Origin: Dolichospermum sp. UHCC 0259
GTDB lineage: Bacteria; Cyanobacteriota; Cyanobacteriia; Cyanobacteriales; Nostocaceae
Length of the DNA stretch: 36,203 nucleotides
Direction of reading: 5' to 3'
Assembly: GCF_009711935.1 (NCBI RefSeq)
Contig: NZ_VIKX01000132.1
Span: 1-36,203, forward strand
The translations under genes were made by a program, and so were the position numbers. The notes beneath the pieces were generated by a model. The model was not told where the DNA came from. It was given only the letters and a program-made list of their open reading frames with translations, and ran no database searches. Every line of letters starts with the position of its first letter. Within the stretch, counting starts at the first letter, position 1. This document shows positions 1 to 9,427 of the stretch, in pieces.

Positions 1-23
1 CCTACTTCTACCTACCCTATAAA

Positions 24-56
24 CTCTCGAAAGTGGGGGGAGAGTGAAAAACTACC
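24..56 (+). repeat. GGGGGAGTG-type repeat, copy A
   Basis: CTCTCG, then a short spacer, then GGGGGGAGAGTGAAAAACTA and CC. It matches copies B (1548-1580, opposite orientation) and C (1592-1630, same orientation) on the far side of the toxin-like gene. I do not recognise the family; it could be the ends of a mobile element or a regulatory repeat. The rest of 1-270 shows no gene. Confidence 0.55.
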
Positions 57-270
57 TGTAAAAGGTAATTTTGAGTTTCGTAAAGTGATTTATCTTTAAA
101 AAGCACTAATAACCTGAGTTTTGCATAAGGGAGCTTATTTTAAATAACAGCAGGTATAGAGAAGTGTCGGTTTAAAGAAGGTTTCTTCTCCCTTTGATGA
201 TTACTTTCCCTTTGGGATTTATTGAAACAAATAGTGACTAATACATAAAAAATATTAAATATATTATATG

Positions 271-1470
271 CTACAAACTTTGGCTGTAGTAGTTTTTATG
301 CTGTTGCTGAATTGATTGTTCTAACTCATGAGTTAGTTGAACTGTTTGATAAGCAGAAACAACCTGTTGGGTTGCATTTGTCATTCTCTGTTGATTTTGC
401 TCAATAATTACTGATGGAAGTGTCTCTTGAGGATGTTCAGTTTTGATTTTTTCAGATTCTTCTTTAGCTAACACATACTCAACCTGTGCTTGACGAGCTT
501 CTTTTAGGTCATTTCTGTTTATTAAGGTTTTATTAAACTCATCCTCAAAAGCTTTTTTTACTTGAGGAGAATCAAGCCCGTACGAATTTACTAGGTTTTG
601 TCTTTCTTGCATGGAATGCCTAAAATCAGGGTCGAATTTATCTGGGAAAGTTGCTAAAAGCTCCCCTTCTCTCTTTGCTACACTTATATATGTGCCATCT
701 AATTCTTTTAATTCTTCAGCACGAACTAGCCATGCTTCCTTGTAACGTTCATTATCGATAAGTTGAGCTTGTTGCTGTTTACACACCTCATTTTCAATTT
801 GCTCACGTTTCGCACTTTCATAGGCACGCCTCTCTTTTTCGTATTTAGAAATCTGTTCCTCTATTTCGTTATTTTTCTCGGTTACAGAAACCTTTTCTTG
901 CTCTTTTTGTTGTTGTATTGTTTGTAACTGTTCTTCTTGTAATTTTTGCTTTGGAAGTGCCTCGCTAACTTGATCCCACCTTCCCAAATTATGTTTATCC
1001 TTTTCGGCAACAAAAAATTGTGTTCCACCTCCATAATTAAGCTCTTTGGCTTCTGACCAGTTTTCGATATCTGCACTAGTAGACTTAAGAGCTTTAAATT
1101 CATTTTTTGTCACGTAAATTTCAAGTACACGATTTTGATTACCCAAATAATCGCCTTGAATACCTAATTCTGACTTATGCGAATCTTGAGTAAAATAATA
1201 ACCAACTTTTCCATCTTCATTTGCCTTCGGATATTGATATTGATAAAAAACTTCACCAGCTTTAATTGGTTCAACACTTACATCTCTGTTGAAATTAATT
1301 CCTTTCATTTCTTGCAAGGCTTTATCGTGATCATAACCTCCGTATTCCTTGTCTGTATAAAATTTATAAGCAGTATTAAATCTGTCTCTAACGCTTGGAT
1401 CTGGGTGATTTTGTAAGTGTTTTTGCCAATTATTCTCAAATTGTGCTTGATTGTAATTATGTGCAGCCAT
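271..1470 (-). CDS. Unrecognised protein with toxin-like N-terminal domain and coiled-coil C-terminal half
   Basis: This is a 399-residue soluble protein with no signal peptide or membrane segment. Residues about 65-165 carry an aromatic stretch (GEVFYQYQYP), a YYFTQDSH segment, a KSTSA motif and a glycine triplet in GGGTQFF. That order is reminiscent of Ntox46/ADP-ribosyltransferase-like polymorphic toxin domains; the likeness is a by-eye impression, not a match. Residues about 170-240 and 310-395 are Gln/Glu/Lys-rich and probably coiled coil. The ATG at 1470 has a plausible TGGAGA site about ten bases upstream. No immunity gene or secretion marker is adjacent, and the toxin-like part lies at the N-terminus rather than the C-terminus, which is unusual for contact-dependent toxins. 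The gene stands alone between related repeats, which hints at transfer. Confidence 0.6.
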   Translation of the reverse strand: MAAHNYNQAQFENNWQKHLQNHPDPSVRDRFNTAYKFYTDKEYGGYDHDKALQEMKGINFNRDVSVEPIKAGEVFYQYQYPKANEDGKVGYYFTQDSHKSELGIQGDYLGNQNRVLEIYVTKNEFKALKSTSADIENWSEAKELNYGGGTQFFVAEKDKHNLGRWDQVSEALPKQKLQEEQLQTIQQQKEQEKVSVTEKNNEIEEQISKYEKERRAYESAKREQIENEVCKQQQAQLIDNERYKEAWLVRAEELKELDGTYISVAKREGELLATFPDKFDPDFRHSMQERQNLVNSYGLDSPQVKKAFEDEFNKTLINRNDLKEARQAQVEYVLAKEESEKIKTEHPQETLPSVIIEQNQQRMTNATQQVVSAYQTVQLTHELEQSIQQQHKNYYSQSL

Positions 1471-1547
1471 GATTAAATCTCCATTAGAGCCGCTCTATCT
1501 TACATTACCAGTTGTCCGGTAACAATAATATTATGTTGATATATTTT

Positions 1548-1580
1548 GGTAGTTATTCACTCCCCCCTCTAAAATTATCG
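1548..1580 (-). repeat. GGGGGAGTG-type repeat, copy B (inverted)
   Basis: On the minus strand this reads CGATAATTTTAGA, then GGGGGGAGTGAATAACTACC. It is inverted relative to copies A and C, so A and B flank the gene at 271-1470 as an inverted pair. Confidence 0.55.
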
Positions 1581-1591
1581 AAACCCTTGAT

Positions 1592-1630
1592 CTCTCGTTA
1601 AAGATAAGGGGGAGTGTGAACAGTTACACC
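1592..1630 (+). repeat. GGGGGAGTG-type repeat, copy C
   Basis: CTCTCGTTAAAGATAA, then GGGGGAGTGTGAACAG and TTACACC. B and C point toward each other with only 11 bases between them, so together they can form a large imperfect stem. Confidence 0.5.
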
Positions 1631-1691
1631 GCTGTTACCGTTAAAGTACATGACTCATAATAGATATTGATGCAAAATTCATCTTTAAATA

Positions 1692-2618
1692 TTAAACACT
1701 AAAATCATTACCATCTTGATTGATAACTAATCTTAAAATTGATAAACCTAAAATAATTAAAAATAGCACCAAACCAATAGTACAAGCATAGCTAATTTCT
1801 AAATTACCAAATGCTTGTTCATACAAATAATAAACAATAGTCTTAGAACTATTGAGTGGTCCGCCTTGAGTCATAATATAAACTTCTTCAAAAACTTTAG
1901 TTGCCGAAATCGCCGAAATTACAGCCACTAAAGCTAAATAGGGTTGCATTAATGGTAAGGTAATATCCCAATGTTTACGCACACTATCTGAACCATCAAT
2001 AGCCGCAGCTTCATAAATATCAGCGGGAATGGCTTGTAATCCAGCTAAATAAATTACCATATAATAGCCTAAGCCTTTCCAAATCGTTACAGCCATAATA
2101 CTAGCTAAGGAAATGGGAACAATTCCCAATATCTTCTCAGGACTTGTTAACCAGGGAATTCCGTCGGGAACAATCCCTACAGTTTTGAGAATTTGATTCA
2201 GCAATCCATTTTCTGCGTATAACCATTTCCAAGCTATTCCAGCGACTACCATAGAAATTACAACGGGGGTATAATATGCCGTTCTAAACCAATTCATTCC
2301 CCGCAGTTTTTGATTCACTAAAATTGCTAAAGCTAAGGGTAAAAATACTAAAATAGGAACAACACCAATTAAATAAATAAATGTATTTTGTAATGTTTGC
2401 CAAAAAATCGGATCTTTCGATAAACGCAGGAAATTTTTCAAGCCAATCCATTGAGGAGGATCTCCTATATTCTCATAGTTGGTAAAACTGAGATAAAAGG
2501 CTTGAACTGCTGGCCAAAAAACAGTTAATATTAAGATAATTAAGGCAGGTAATAAAAACAAATATGGTGTAATTTTGTGTTTAATTAAAATCCATTGTTT
2601 TGATGTTAATTGAGACAT
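1692..2618 (-). CDS. Carbohydrate ABC transporter permease (MalF/UgpA type)
   Basis: An inner-membrane permease of 308 residues, the usual length for the family, with about six hydrophobic segments. The cytoplasmic EAA loop that docks the ATPase is clear: EAAAIDGSDSVRKHW, followed by LPLMQPYL, in the last third. The N-terminus has the family's LFLLPALI...YLSFTNY signature. The ATG at 2618 has GGAAG upstream. Importers of this class need a second permease, a binding protein and an ATPase, and none is nearby, so it is an orphan whose partners must be encoded elsewhere. The sugar cannot be told from sequence. The alpha-mannosidase 2 kb away could act on an imported sugar, but the two are not an operon. 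Confidence 0.88.
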   Translation of the reverse strand: MSQLTSKQWILIKHKITPYLFLLPALIILILTVFWPAVQAFYLSFTNYENIGDPPQWIGLKNFLRLSKDPIFWQTLQNTFIYLIGVVPILVFLPLALAILVNQKLRGMNWFRTAYYTPVVISMVVAGIAWKWLYAENGLLNQILKTVGIVPDGIPWLTSPEKILGIVPISLASIMAVTIWKGLGYYMVIYLAGLQAIPADIYEAAAIDGSDSVRKHWDITLPLMQPYLALVAVISAISATKVFEEVYIMTQGGPLNSSKTIVYYLYEQAFGNLEISYACTIGLVLFLIILGLSILRLVINQDGNDFSV

Positions 2619-2726
2619 ATTATAGCACTTCCATAAAACTAATATTTAATTTGGGAATTGGTTAAATAATCCTCTTCCCTATTTTTAGAAAAATTACAGC
2701 AAATTGCAGATCAATGAGGCAGTTTT

Positions 2727-2765
<39 letters not shown>

Positions 2766-2770
2766 CTGTT

Positions 2771-3241
2771 CTATGATTCTGGTTCAACTGTCTCATGTTT
2801 ACTAATTTTCACCTGTTCTAATAAGCGAGGCATCCAAGGTAAAGCTAGAAAAATTCCTGATAAAACTAATAGAAATACAGAAAGTCCAAAAAGTTGATCA
2901 CGGGAAATTTCTAAGACACCACGTAAAATTACTTCTCTTAAAGCCGAAACAATCGTAATTTCTACGGCTGCACCTACGGATATACTGCGTTCTTGGAGGT
3001 AATCAACTAACAACCGAAACAGTTCTACTAATATCAAAATAAACAGAATATCAGATGTGACTTGTCGTAGATCTAATGGACGTAAAAACGATAAAAACAT
3101 ATCTCCTAATCGAATGAGCATGACACAAAACAAACTCACGCAAAGGGAGATTACAATAATATCTTGAAAAAGTTCTAAGTTACGAACAATTCTATCTCGT
3201 CTAAACCAATTATTGACTTCTATAATTATCCGCTGTGGCAT
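2771..3241 (-). CDS. PsiE-like (phosphate-starvation-inducible E family) membrane protein
   Basis: A 156-residue membrane protein with about four hydrophobic segments (near residues 27-45, 65-80, 95-110 and 118-136). The central stretch LVELFRLLVDYLQE, followed by VEITIVSALREVILRG, is the recognisable core of the PsiE family (a DUF-level family named after the E. coli phosphate-starvation gene); the biochemical role is unknown. The ATG at 3241 is preceded by TAGGAAA. It is followed immediately by a heptamer array. No phosphate-regulon gene or obvious Pho box is visible nearby, so phosphate control should not be assumed. Confidence 0.75.
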   Translation of the reverse strand: MPQRIIIEVNNWFRRDRIVRNLELFQDIIVISLCVSLFCVMLIRLGDMFLSFLRPLDLRQVTSDILFILILVELFRLLVDYLQERSISVGAAVEITIVSALREVILRGVLEISRDQLFGLSVFLLVLSGIFLALPWMPRLLEQVKISKHETVEPES

Positions 3242-3462
3242 GGTATTTCCTAAAAAAGATCAATACATCTACAGCAGGAGTCAGAATTCACCGAGTCAAA
3301 CTGGTTTGCTGTCTGACTTTGAATTTAGATCCTGTACTTCATTAATCTGCTGTATTTTAATAATTAACCATTAAACAGATTTTAATAAAGTAAATAGAGA
3401 CACAAGCCGTAATTAGGAACTACCCAATTAAAACATATTATTACAGCACGGTATAAATATAC
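3242..3462. other. Intergenic stretch without a recognised gene
   Basis: AT-rich spacer between the PsiE-like gene and the tRNA-Asn terminator. I see no open frame or clear repeat in it apart from a single GGAGTCAG heptamer remnant near 3275. Confidence 0.5.
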
Positions 3463-3503
3463 AAAAAACAAGGCGTGAAACTTATTAATTTTTGTTTCAC
3501 GCC
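3463..3503 (-). terminator. Rho-independent terminator of tRNA-Asn
   Basis: GGCGTGAAAC at 3472-3481 pairs perfectly with GTTTCACGCC at 3494-3503. On the minus strand the hairpin is followed by a run of T (complement of 3463-3470), 17 bases after the tRNA 3' end. Confidence 0.85.
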
Positions 3504-3519
3504 CCATCTTTTATTTAAA

Positions 3520-3591
<72 letters not shown>

Positions 3592-3749
3592 ACGCTCTTC
3601 ACTTTAGCTATAATAAACCTAAATCCAAATTAATGCAAGGGGTTTTAGAAAAATTTTTAAACTTTTTTGTTGTTGCTGCTGAAATTTCCCGCTTTGAATA
3701 CCCCAAATCCCTTCCAGCAGCTACATTCAGAAATTTACGAATGCCGCAA

Positions 3750-4298
3750 TTATAGTCGCATCCGCAATTCCGTCAGCCGTTGTCTGGCTTGAGGATCAAT
3801 TCCATTCACCAAGAATCTACTTTTCGGTTGTTTTTGCGACTGATATCTATGGCGCATTCGACAAACAGTAGTTTCTACTTCGCCACATAGTTGATGTGCT
3901 GACAACCATTCAGCGCCATATCCCAGGACTGTTAACTGCTGCGCTCGATCTGATGTAGCGACAATCATGCGGGAAACCAAACATTGGGCTATTTGGTGAC
4001 GGAGAGACGCACAGGTTTTTTCTATATATGTGTCTGCGGTCTGACCAAAATCCGTATAATGTACTGTTAAAAAATTTGTAATAGTTTCTCTGTTACTAGG
4101 AGTATTTTGATATTGAGCATCAAACACTACCTGAGTTTCATAACCTTGGAAAGCACTATAATTAGTCATTGCTTCCACTAATTCGCCCCGTGCAGCCTCA
4201 AGTCCGGCATGATCACGGGTTTTTATCAAGCAAGGCCAAGTGCCTATAATATTGTAACCGTCTACTAAGAGAACGGCCGGGACTATGGAACGAGACAT
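3750..4298 (-). CDS. NYN-domain (YacP/Rae1-like) ribonuclease
   Basis: A 182-residue cytosolic protein of the YacP/DUF901 family, PIN-like nucleases. In Bacillus the homologue Rae1 cuts mRNA in the ribosomal A site; transfer of that role here is inference. The N-terminus shows LLVDGYNIIGTWP, with the first acidic residue at about D13; VVFDAQ follows in the middle, and TSDRAQQ supplies the distal acidic group. Length fits the family (about 170-190). The ATG at 4298 has no clear Shine-Dalgarno site. It is transcribed alone; the next minus-strand gene downstream on this strand is the tRNA. Confidence 0.85.
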   Translation of the reverse strand: MSRSIVPAVLLVDGYNIIGTWPCLIKTRDHAGLEAARGELVEAMTNYSAFQGYETQVVFDAQYQNTPSNRETITNFLTVHYTDFGQTADTYIEKTCASLRHQIAQCLVSRMIVATSDRAQQLTVLGYGAEWLSAHQLCGEVETTVCRMRHRYQSQKQPKSRFLVNGIDPQARQRLTELRMRL

Positions 4299-4590
4299 GG
4301 TTTTTAATCACAATTATCTAGAGTTAACAAAAATCATTCATAAGACTTATAGTAAATGAAGCATTGCTTGTAACCCCATATTACAAGAAATAAAAACTTC
4401 CTCTTTTAATCAAATTTAGACCCTACGATAGAAGCTATGATTTTGAAAAAGCCTCTAAAAATCAGGTTTACTGAATTTGTTTTCTATAAAAAAATATTTT
4501 TCTCTGTCTGTAAAATTTTATGTTTCGGGCTAAAAGGCTTTTTGAATAGCAGTTTGACCGCTTTTTCACAAAGGTTAGTTTTTAAGAGTA

Positions 4591-4653
4591 ATTAACCGCA
4601 GATAAACGCGGATGAACGCAGATTTGATTATTTTGGGCGAGGAGACCCCGCCC
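4591..4653. repeat. Dispersed repeat: CGCAGATAAACGC motif plus GC-rich hairpin
   Basis: CCGCAGATAAACGCGGATG is a CGCAGATNAACGCNGAT-type repeat. It is followed by a stem of GGGCGAGG (4635-4642) with CCCCGCCC (4646-4653) around an AGA loop. On the minus strand the hairpin starts right after the alpha-mannosidase stop codon. It has no T run, so it looks like a REP-type repeat rather than a classical terminator. The preceding 4299-4590 shows no gene. Confidence 0.6.
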
Positions 4654-7600
4654 CTACTTCTGAATTTTGCTGGATTTGGCTTGAAATGTCACAATTTTCC
4701 AAGGTTGAATATTTTTATTTACTTGATTTATTTCGGAAAGTTTGATATTATTTTCTAATAAGTCTATTGGTTTTTCTAAATTTAGAATTTCGCTTTGCAA
4801 AGATAATTCTGTTGTTTGTCCATGACATTCATAAAAGCGAAGAATAAACTTTTCTGGATCGTTTTCACTGGGTTTGAGTGCCATTAAGATTAAATTATTT
4901 GCTGATAAAGATAGAAAACTTTGGCTTTGATAAGGGTTTAATCTAGATTGATAATTGACTGGATTTACTAATACTTGCAAAGGAACATTCAACTCATAAC
5001 CACGTTTGACGGTTTCTGCTTCTTCCCAACTGTTTAAATGAGGATACAAGCTGTAGGTAAATTCGTGTATCCCTTTATCTGCTTGAGAGTCTGTCCAATG
5101 GGAACTTCTGAGGAGAGTCAGCCGCAGTTGGTTAGGTTGGGCATCGTAACCATATTTACAATCATTGAGGAGACTAACTCCGTATTTTCCGCTTTTTGTA
5201 TCTGTGGTTAAATCTGCCCAATGTAATGCGGGGACTTCCCATTTTGCCTTTTCGGCGGGTGTTTGGGGATTTGTAGGACGACGAATAGCGCCGCAGGGGA
5301 TTTCATAAGTGGCAAATTCGGCTTGGAGGTTGAGAGGAAAGGCTGTTTTCACTAATACTTGATTTTCTTGCCAATTTACAGTGTTAGTTATTTGCAAAAT
5401 TGGTGAACCGATTTCCAAGATGTAATCTTGACAAAATTCTGATTTTCCGAGTTGACGGACTACTCGCAATCGTTGGTGAATTTCTCCATATTCTTGCCAT
5501 TGAATTAATTTTAATTGAGTTGGCGGTAGAGGTTTTGTGTTATAATCTGGATCTATGTTCCAAGCATCCCAATATTGTCCGCTGTCGCTAAAGGCTTGAA
5601 GTTGATTTCCTGCACCGGTTAAAATTTCTCGTTGTTGGTTTTTGTCAAAGACACTTTTTAAATCTCCGGTTTCGGGGTTAACTTCAATTTGCAAATATTC
5701 GTTTTCTAATATCCAGTTTTCGGGGAATTTTTGAGACTGGGGAGAAGCTGGAGAAAGCCAGAAAATGCTGTAACCTATAGATGGTATGGTTGCAAAAAAT
5801 AATAAGGCTGAGTTTTTGCTGTTTTGGGAAAGGATTTCTTTTCCTTGAGTATCAGAAACTTTCCAGGTTGGGTAATCTGTGGTGATGATTTTTGATAAGT
5901 CAATGGTGACAACTTGGGAACGTTCCCAGTTGAGAGGGTTAAAAATTATGACGGGGATGCTCTCAGGGTTGGGAGGTTGTGGTATGTTGATTGTAGAGGC
6001 GATCGCTTTTAGTGACTCATCTAATATTTTCCTTCCCATTGTTTCTACTGCTTCCCATTCCGGTAAAGCGTCTGCGTAAACTTGGGTAATGGAAGTACCG
6101 GGGAGAATGTCGTGAAACTGGTTAAATAAAACTTTTTTCCATGCGGTTTCTATTTCTGTTTTCGGAAATTCTGCACCACAGAGGATATTTGCTAAGGTTG
6201 CGAATAATTCAGCACTATATAATAGATGTTCAGATTTGCGATTCCAGCGTTTTTGGTCTGCGTGGGTAGTATAACATCCTCGGTGAAATTCTAAATAAAG
6301 TTCGTCTTCCCAAACTGGTAAGTTTTGAGTTGATGATTTTATTTCGTTGAGGTATTTTTCGGAAGTTGTAAATTCTAACTTGGGGAAAATTGGGGAATGT
6401 TCCCACCGTCGCGCGGTTTCTAGCATATCACGGGTTGGTCCACCACCATGATCACCAACTCCGGGAAGCCAAAGAGAATTTTGTAAACCTGTTTGCGTTT
6501 TCCAGTCACAAGCGTACTTGGTCATTTTGACAGGTTCGATGGTTTCGCCGATAGGTGCGGACATGAAACTTAATGTTTGACTGCCATCAGGCGATCGCCA
6601 CCAAAATAAGTCATAATCAAATTTAGTTGTATCATTCCAGCGGAGTTTTTGAGTTACAAAGGACTCAATTCCTGCATTTGCAAAAAATTGGGGTAACGTC
6701 GCACAAAAACCAAAGGTATCGGGAACCCAAACCACAGAAGATATTTTTCCGAACTTCTGGAGAAAATACTTTTGTCCATATAATAACTGACGAACTATAG
6801 ACTCACCAGCAATTAAATTCAAATCCGGTTCAACCCAAAAACCTCCCAAAACTTCCCATTTTCCCGCTTTAACTTGATTTTGAATTTCTTGAAACAAGTC
6901 GGGACGATTTTCTTCTATCCAAGCATACAACGCCGGTGTGGTATGACAGAAAATTAATTCGGGAAAATCCTGTTGCAGTTTTAAAGCTGACTCAAAAGTA
7001 TTTTGTGCTGCTTTCCAAGTTTCCGCGACAGGCCATAACCATGCTAAATCTAAATGTGCATGACCTAATAAATTAATTTTATATTTTTGGGCGTTGATAA
7101 ACTCAGCTAAACTCAAATAACTTTGTCGTAAATTCAGCAGATATGTTTTCCAATCTTGATTTTCTGCGTCTTTAAGATTTGTAACTTTCTCAACTTCTGT
7201 CGCTAAACTTAGTAACTTTTCTGGTGCGAAGTTTTGTAAAAGAATTTCCGTAACTGCTAATTCATCAGCAATAAAACCAGCATCAGGATTATGGTAATCT
7301 GTTGACTCAAAAATTGCAAGCGATCGCATTAATGCCCCATCACAATGTCCCGGACTCACCAACCGCAAAGCTATGGTAAACTCTTCTCCAGGAGTTACAC
7401 TCGGACTCAGCAACACTCGCGGGGAAGAATCAAACAAATCCCCCGTCAATACTAACTTACCATTAACATATACTTCCGCTAAATCCGCCCACCATACCAA
7501 AGCCAAGCGCAAAGACAAACTTGTTAACGGAAAATTGTGTAAATGTTCAGGAACAGAAAATTTTTGTCCTAACCATAATACCCGTTTTCCCCCTTTCCAG

Positions 7601-7791
7601 GAAACATGACCTTTTTCATTTAGTTCAACAGCTTGCCAATCAGTTAAACTAAATGGGATAAAATCAGTAACTACCCCGTCAGTTTCCTGATACTGCCAGC
7701 TTGACTGGATATCAACCTGACAACAAGAACGCAGAATTTCAACTGCTGTGGATATAGATTTGGTATTTAATGAGGATACAGGAATAGTCAT
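4654..7791 (-). CDS. Alpha-mannosidase, glycoside hydrolase family 38
   Basis: A large hydrolase (about 1045 residues from this start) removing alpha-mannosyl residues. The GH38 catalytic domain is clear: INLLGHAHLDLAWLWP (zinc ligands His and Asp), WVPDTFGFCATLPQF with the nucleophile Asp, and GVGDHGGGPTR with a later zinc ligand. Beta-sandwich domains follow (FNPLNWERSQVV, EVNPETGDLKSVFD). The frame stays open to 7860, but the extra 23 codons read through a TGACTCCTGC heptamer repeat and are low-complexity; the ATG at 7791 (MTIPVSSLN) is the more likely start. No signal peptide is visible, so it is probably cytosolic. The TAG stop lies at the edge of a GC-rich repeat hairpin. It is transcribed alone. 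Confidence 0.92.
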   Translation of the reverse strand: MTIPVSSLNTKSISTAVEILRSCCQVDIQSSWQYQETDGVVTDFIPFSLTDWQAVELNEKGHVSWKGGKRVLWLGQKFSVPEHLHNFPLTSLSLRLALVWWADLAEVYVNGKLVLTGDLFDSSPRVLLSPSVTPGEEFTIALRLVSPGHCDGALMRSLAIFESTDYHNPDAGFIADELAVTEILLQNFAPEKLLSLATEVEKVTNLKDAENQDWKTYLLNLRQSYLSLAEFINAQKYKINLLGHAHLDLAWLWPVAETWKAAQNTFESALKLQQDFPELIFCHTTPALYAWIEENRPDLFQEIQNQVKAGKWEVLGGFWVEPDLNLIAGESIVRQLLYGQKYFLQKFGKISSVVWVPDTFGFCATLPQFFANAGIESFVTQKLRWNDTTKFDYDLFWWRSPDGSQTLSFMSAPIGETIEPVKMTKYACDWKTQTGLQNSLWLPGVGDHGGGPTRDMLETARRWEHSPIFPKLEFTTSEKYLNEIKSSTQNLPVWEDELYLEFHRGCYTTHADQKRWNRKSEHLLYSAELFATLANILCGAEFPKTEIETAWKKVLFNQFHDILPGTSITQVYADALPEWEAVETMGRKILDESLKAIASTINIPQPPNPESIPVIIFNPLNWERSQVVTIDLSKIITTDYPTWKVSDTQGKEILSQNSKNSALLFFATIPSIGYSIFWLSPASPQSQKFPENWILENEYLQIEVNPETGDLKSVFDKNQQREILTGAGNQLQAFSDSGQYWDAWNIDPDYNTKPLPPTQLKLIQWQEYGEIHQRLRVVRQLGKSEFCQDYILEIGSPILQITNTVNWQENQVLVKTAFPLNLQAEFATYEIPCGAIRRPTNPQTPAEKAKWEVPALHWADLTTDTKSGKYGVSLLNDCKYGYDAQPNQLRLTLLRSSHWTDSQADKGIHEFTYSLYPHLNSWEEAETVKRGYELNVPLQVLVNPVNYQSRLNPYQSQSFLSLSANNLILMALKPSENDPEKFILRFYECHGQTTELSLQSEILNLEKPIDLLENNIKLSEINQVNKNIQPWKIVTFQAKSSKIQK

Positions 7792-8008
7792 ATTTTTAAT
7801 AAAATAATAGCAGGAGTCAGGAATGAAGGTGCTTTGATTTTCAGGTTGTCTCTTATGCAATTCCCAATTACTATAAATGTCAATAATTGATACTGATAAA
7901 AACTCATAGGTTTGTGGGAATCTCTTAACAATTACAAATTAAAAATAGGGATTTAAACCCTTGAATCTACAATACCCAACCTCACCCTACAAATTACACA
8001 TAATTACC

Positions 8009-9301
8009 ATGTCTTCCGATTCCTCCAATCGCTATCAAAGCAAACTCTTCAACTTTGTCTACCAGCATTCTCGACGGTTGACACAAACACTAGAAAACAC
8101 CTTCAAGAATTTGCAAGTTGCTACTGGTTCGAGTGTAGGTTCTCTACTTTATCCAATTTACCAATTATGGCAACAAAATGTAACAGTCAAAAAATTACAC
8201 TCAGCAACTCCTCCTACGACTGATGCACCAATTCAAATTATATTAGATGTTGTCAAAAATCTTCCTCCCGGAGAGACTGATATCCCAACTTCCTCGCAAA
8301 CAAATCCTCTCACATTTTTAGGATCTTTGTGGAAGAAAATTTTTCCTCAGCCGAATTTTCCAACTTCAGAAAATACTCTGCAACAGCATATACCAACAGT
8401 ACAGGGAATTGCCATAGAATTGCAAACCCGTAATTTAGTATTAGTAAGTGCAGATAATCGCATTTTCGATGTTTTCACACCGCAGCAAAACGTCAAATTA
8501 GCAGATAGAATTAATAGCGAAATTAGTGAATATCGGTATTCTTTACAATTAATTGCTCACCAACAAAAAGAAATATTACCCAAAATTGATCATCTTTTGA
8601 ATAAGTTAACTGAGGAAGATCCTACCATAGCACAAAAATCTTTCCTCCATCCCATTAAACTTTTTGGATTTCTCGATAAATTAATTGCTAATTTAGAAAC
8701 TACGGCTTTAGTTCCTGTACAACAACGTAGTCAGGAAATTGTTGATAACTTTCAAAGTCAGTTTAACGACTTAACAGTTAATCATGATGATTTGAAAACT
8801 CAGAAACCACAAATTTCTGATTTAATTGTAGCTGCGATAAATTACTTTTTTGGCGGAAGAAATACTTATCACCTTGATTCAAATTCTTCTGCGGAAAAAC
8901 TTGATCTCAAAAAAAGTTTATCCTCAAATAATCAGTTAAATTTTGATAATTCTTCAGGAGATACTTGGTTATCATGGAATGATTTATTTGGTGAAACAAA
9001 TACCAACATTCAAGAATCCGTACAGCAACCTCAAGCAAAAAGAGAATTCCCTGAAATTCACCGCCAAATAGGTCAACAAGGAAGCGAATCCAAAAATGAG
9101 GAATTTCCCGAAATAGATAGTCAAACCAGCCAAGGATTTAATTTTAAGCCTGACTGGATTGATATTTCTGCCACTTCGTTAGGCTACGAAAAACACCCCT
9201 TAGAACAAATACTGGAATGGTTAGATACAGCTATATTATGGATAGAACAAATATTCACAAATATGTTATATTTTTTCCGGGGTTTATTGTTGGGTAGATA
9301 A
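8009..9301 (+). CDS. Conserved hypothetical protein, hydrophobic C-terminus
   Basis: A 430-residue protein starting at the ATG at 8009; an in-frame TTG at 7961 is possible but adds a poorly structured 16 residues. The body is mostly polar. Residues about 195-300 are helical (LLNKLTEEDP, IVDNFQSQFNDL), 300-390 are low-complexity and Gln/Ser/Asn-rich, and the C-terminus ends with amphipathic to hydrophobic segments (LDTAILWIEQIF, MLYFFRGLLLGR) that could anchor it to a membrane. I recognise no domain. It is divergent from the mannosidase, with about 200 bases between them, and is followed by a non-coding stretch holding a MITE. Confidence 0.65.
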   Translation: MSSDSSNRYQSKLFNFVYQHSRRLTQTLENTFKNLQVATGSSVGSLLYPIYQLWQQNVTVKKLHSATPPTTDAPIQIILDVVKNLPPGETDIPTSSQTNPLTFLGSLWKKIFPQPNFPTSENTLQQHIPTVQGIAIELQTRNLVLVSADNRIFDVFTPQQNVKLADRINSEISEYRYSLQLIAHQQKEILPKIDHLLNKLTEEDPTIAQKSFLHPIKLFGFLDKLIANLETTALVPVQQRSQEIVDNFQSQFNDLTVNHDDLKTQKPQISDLIVAAINYFFGGRNTYHLDSNSSAEKLDLKKSLSSNNQLNFDNSSGDTWLSWNDLFGETNTNIQESVQQPQAKREFPEIHRQIGQQGSESKNEEFPEIDSQTSQGFNFKPDWIDISATSLGYEKHPLEQILEWLDTAILWIEQIFTNMLYFFRGLLLGR

Positions 9302-9427
9302 TTACAGCAGCATGAAGGAATCCAGAGTAAAAGCAGGGAAATTAATATTAATTCACTGCACTCTTGCTAATAGTTTAGCATTGGGCAAATTTTTATTGGT
9401 TAGAAATTGGTTATATTAGGTATAGTA

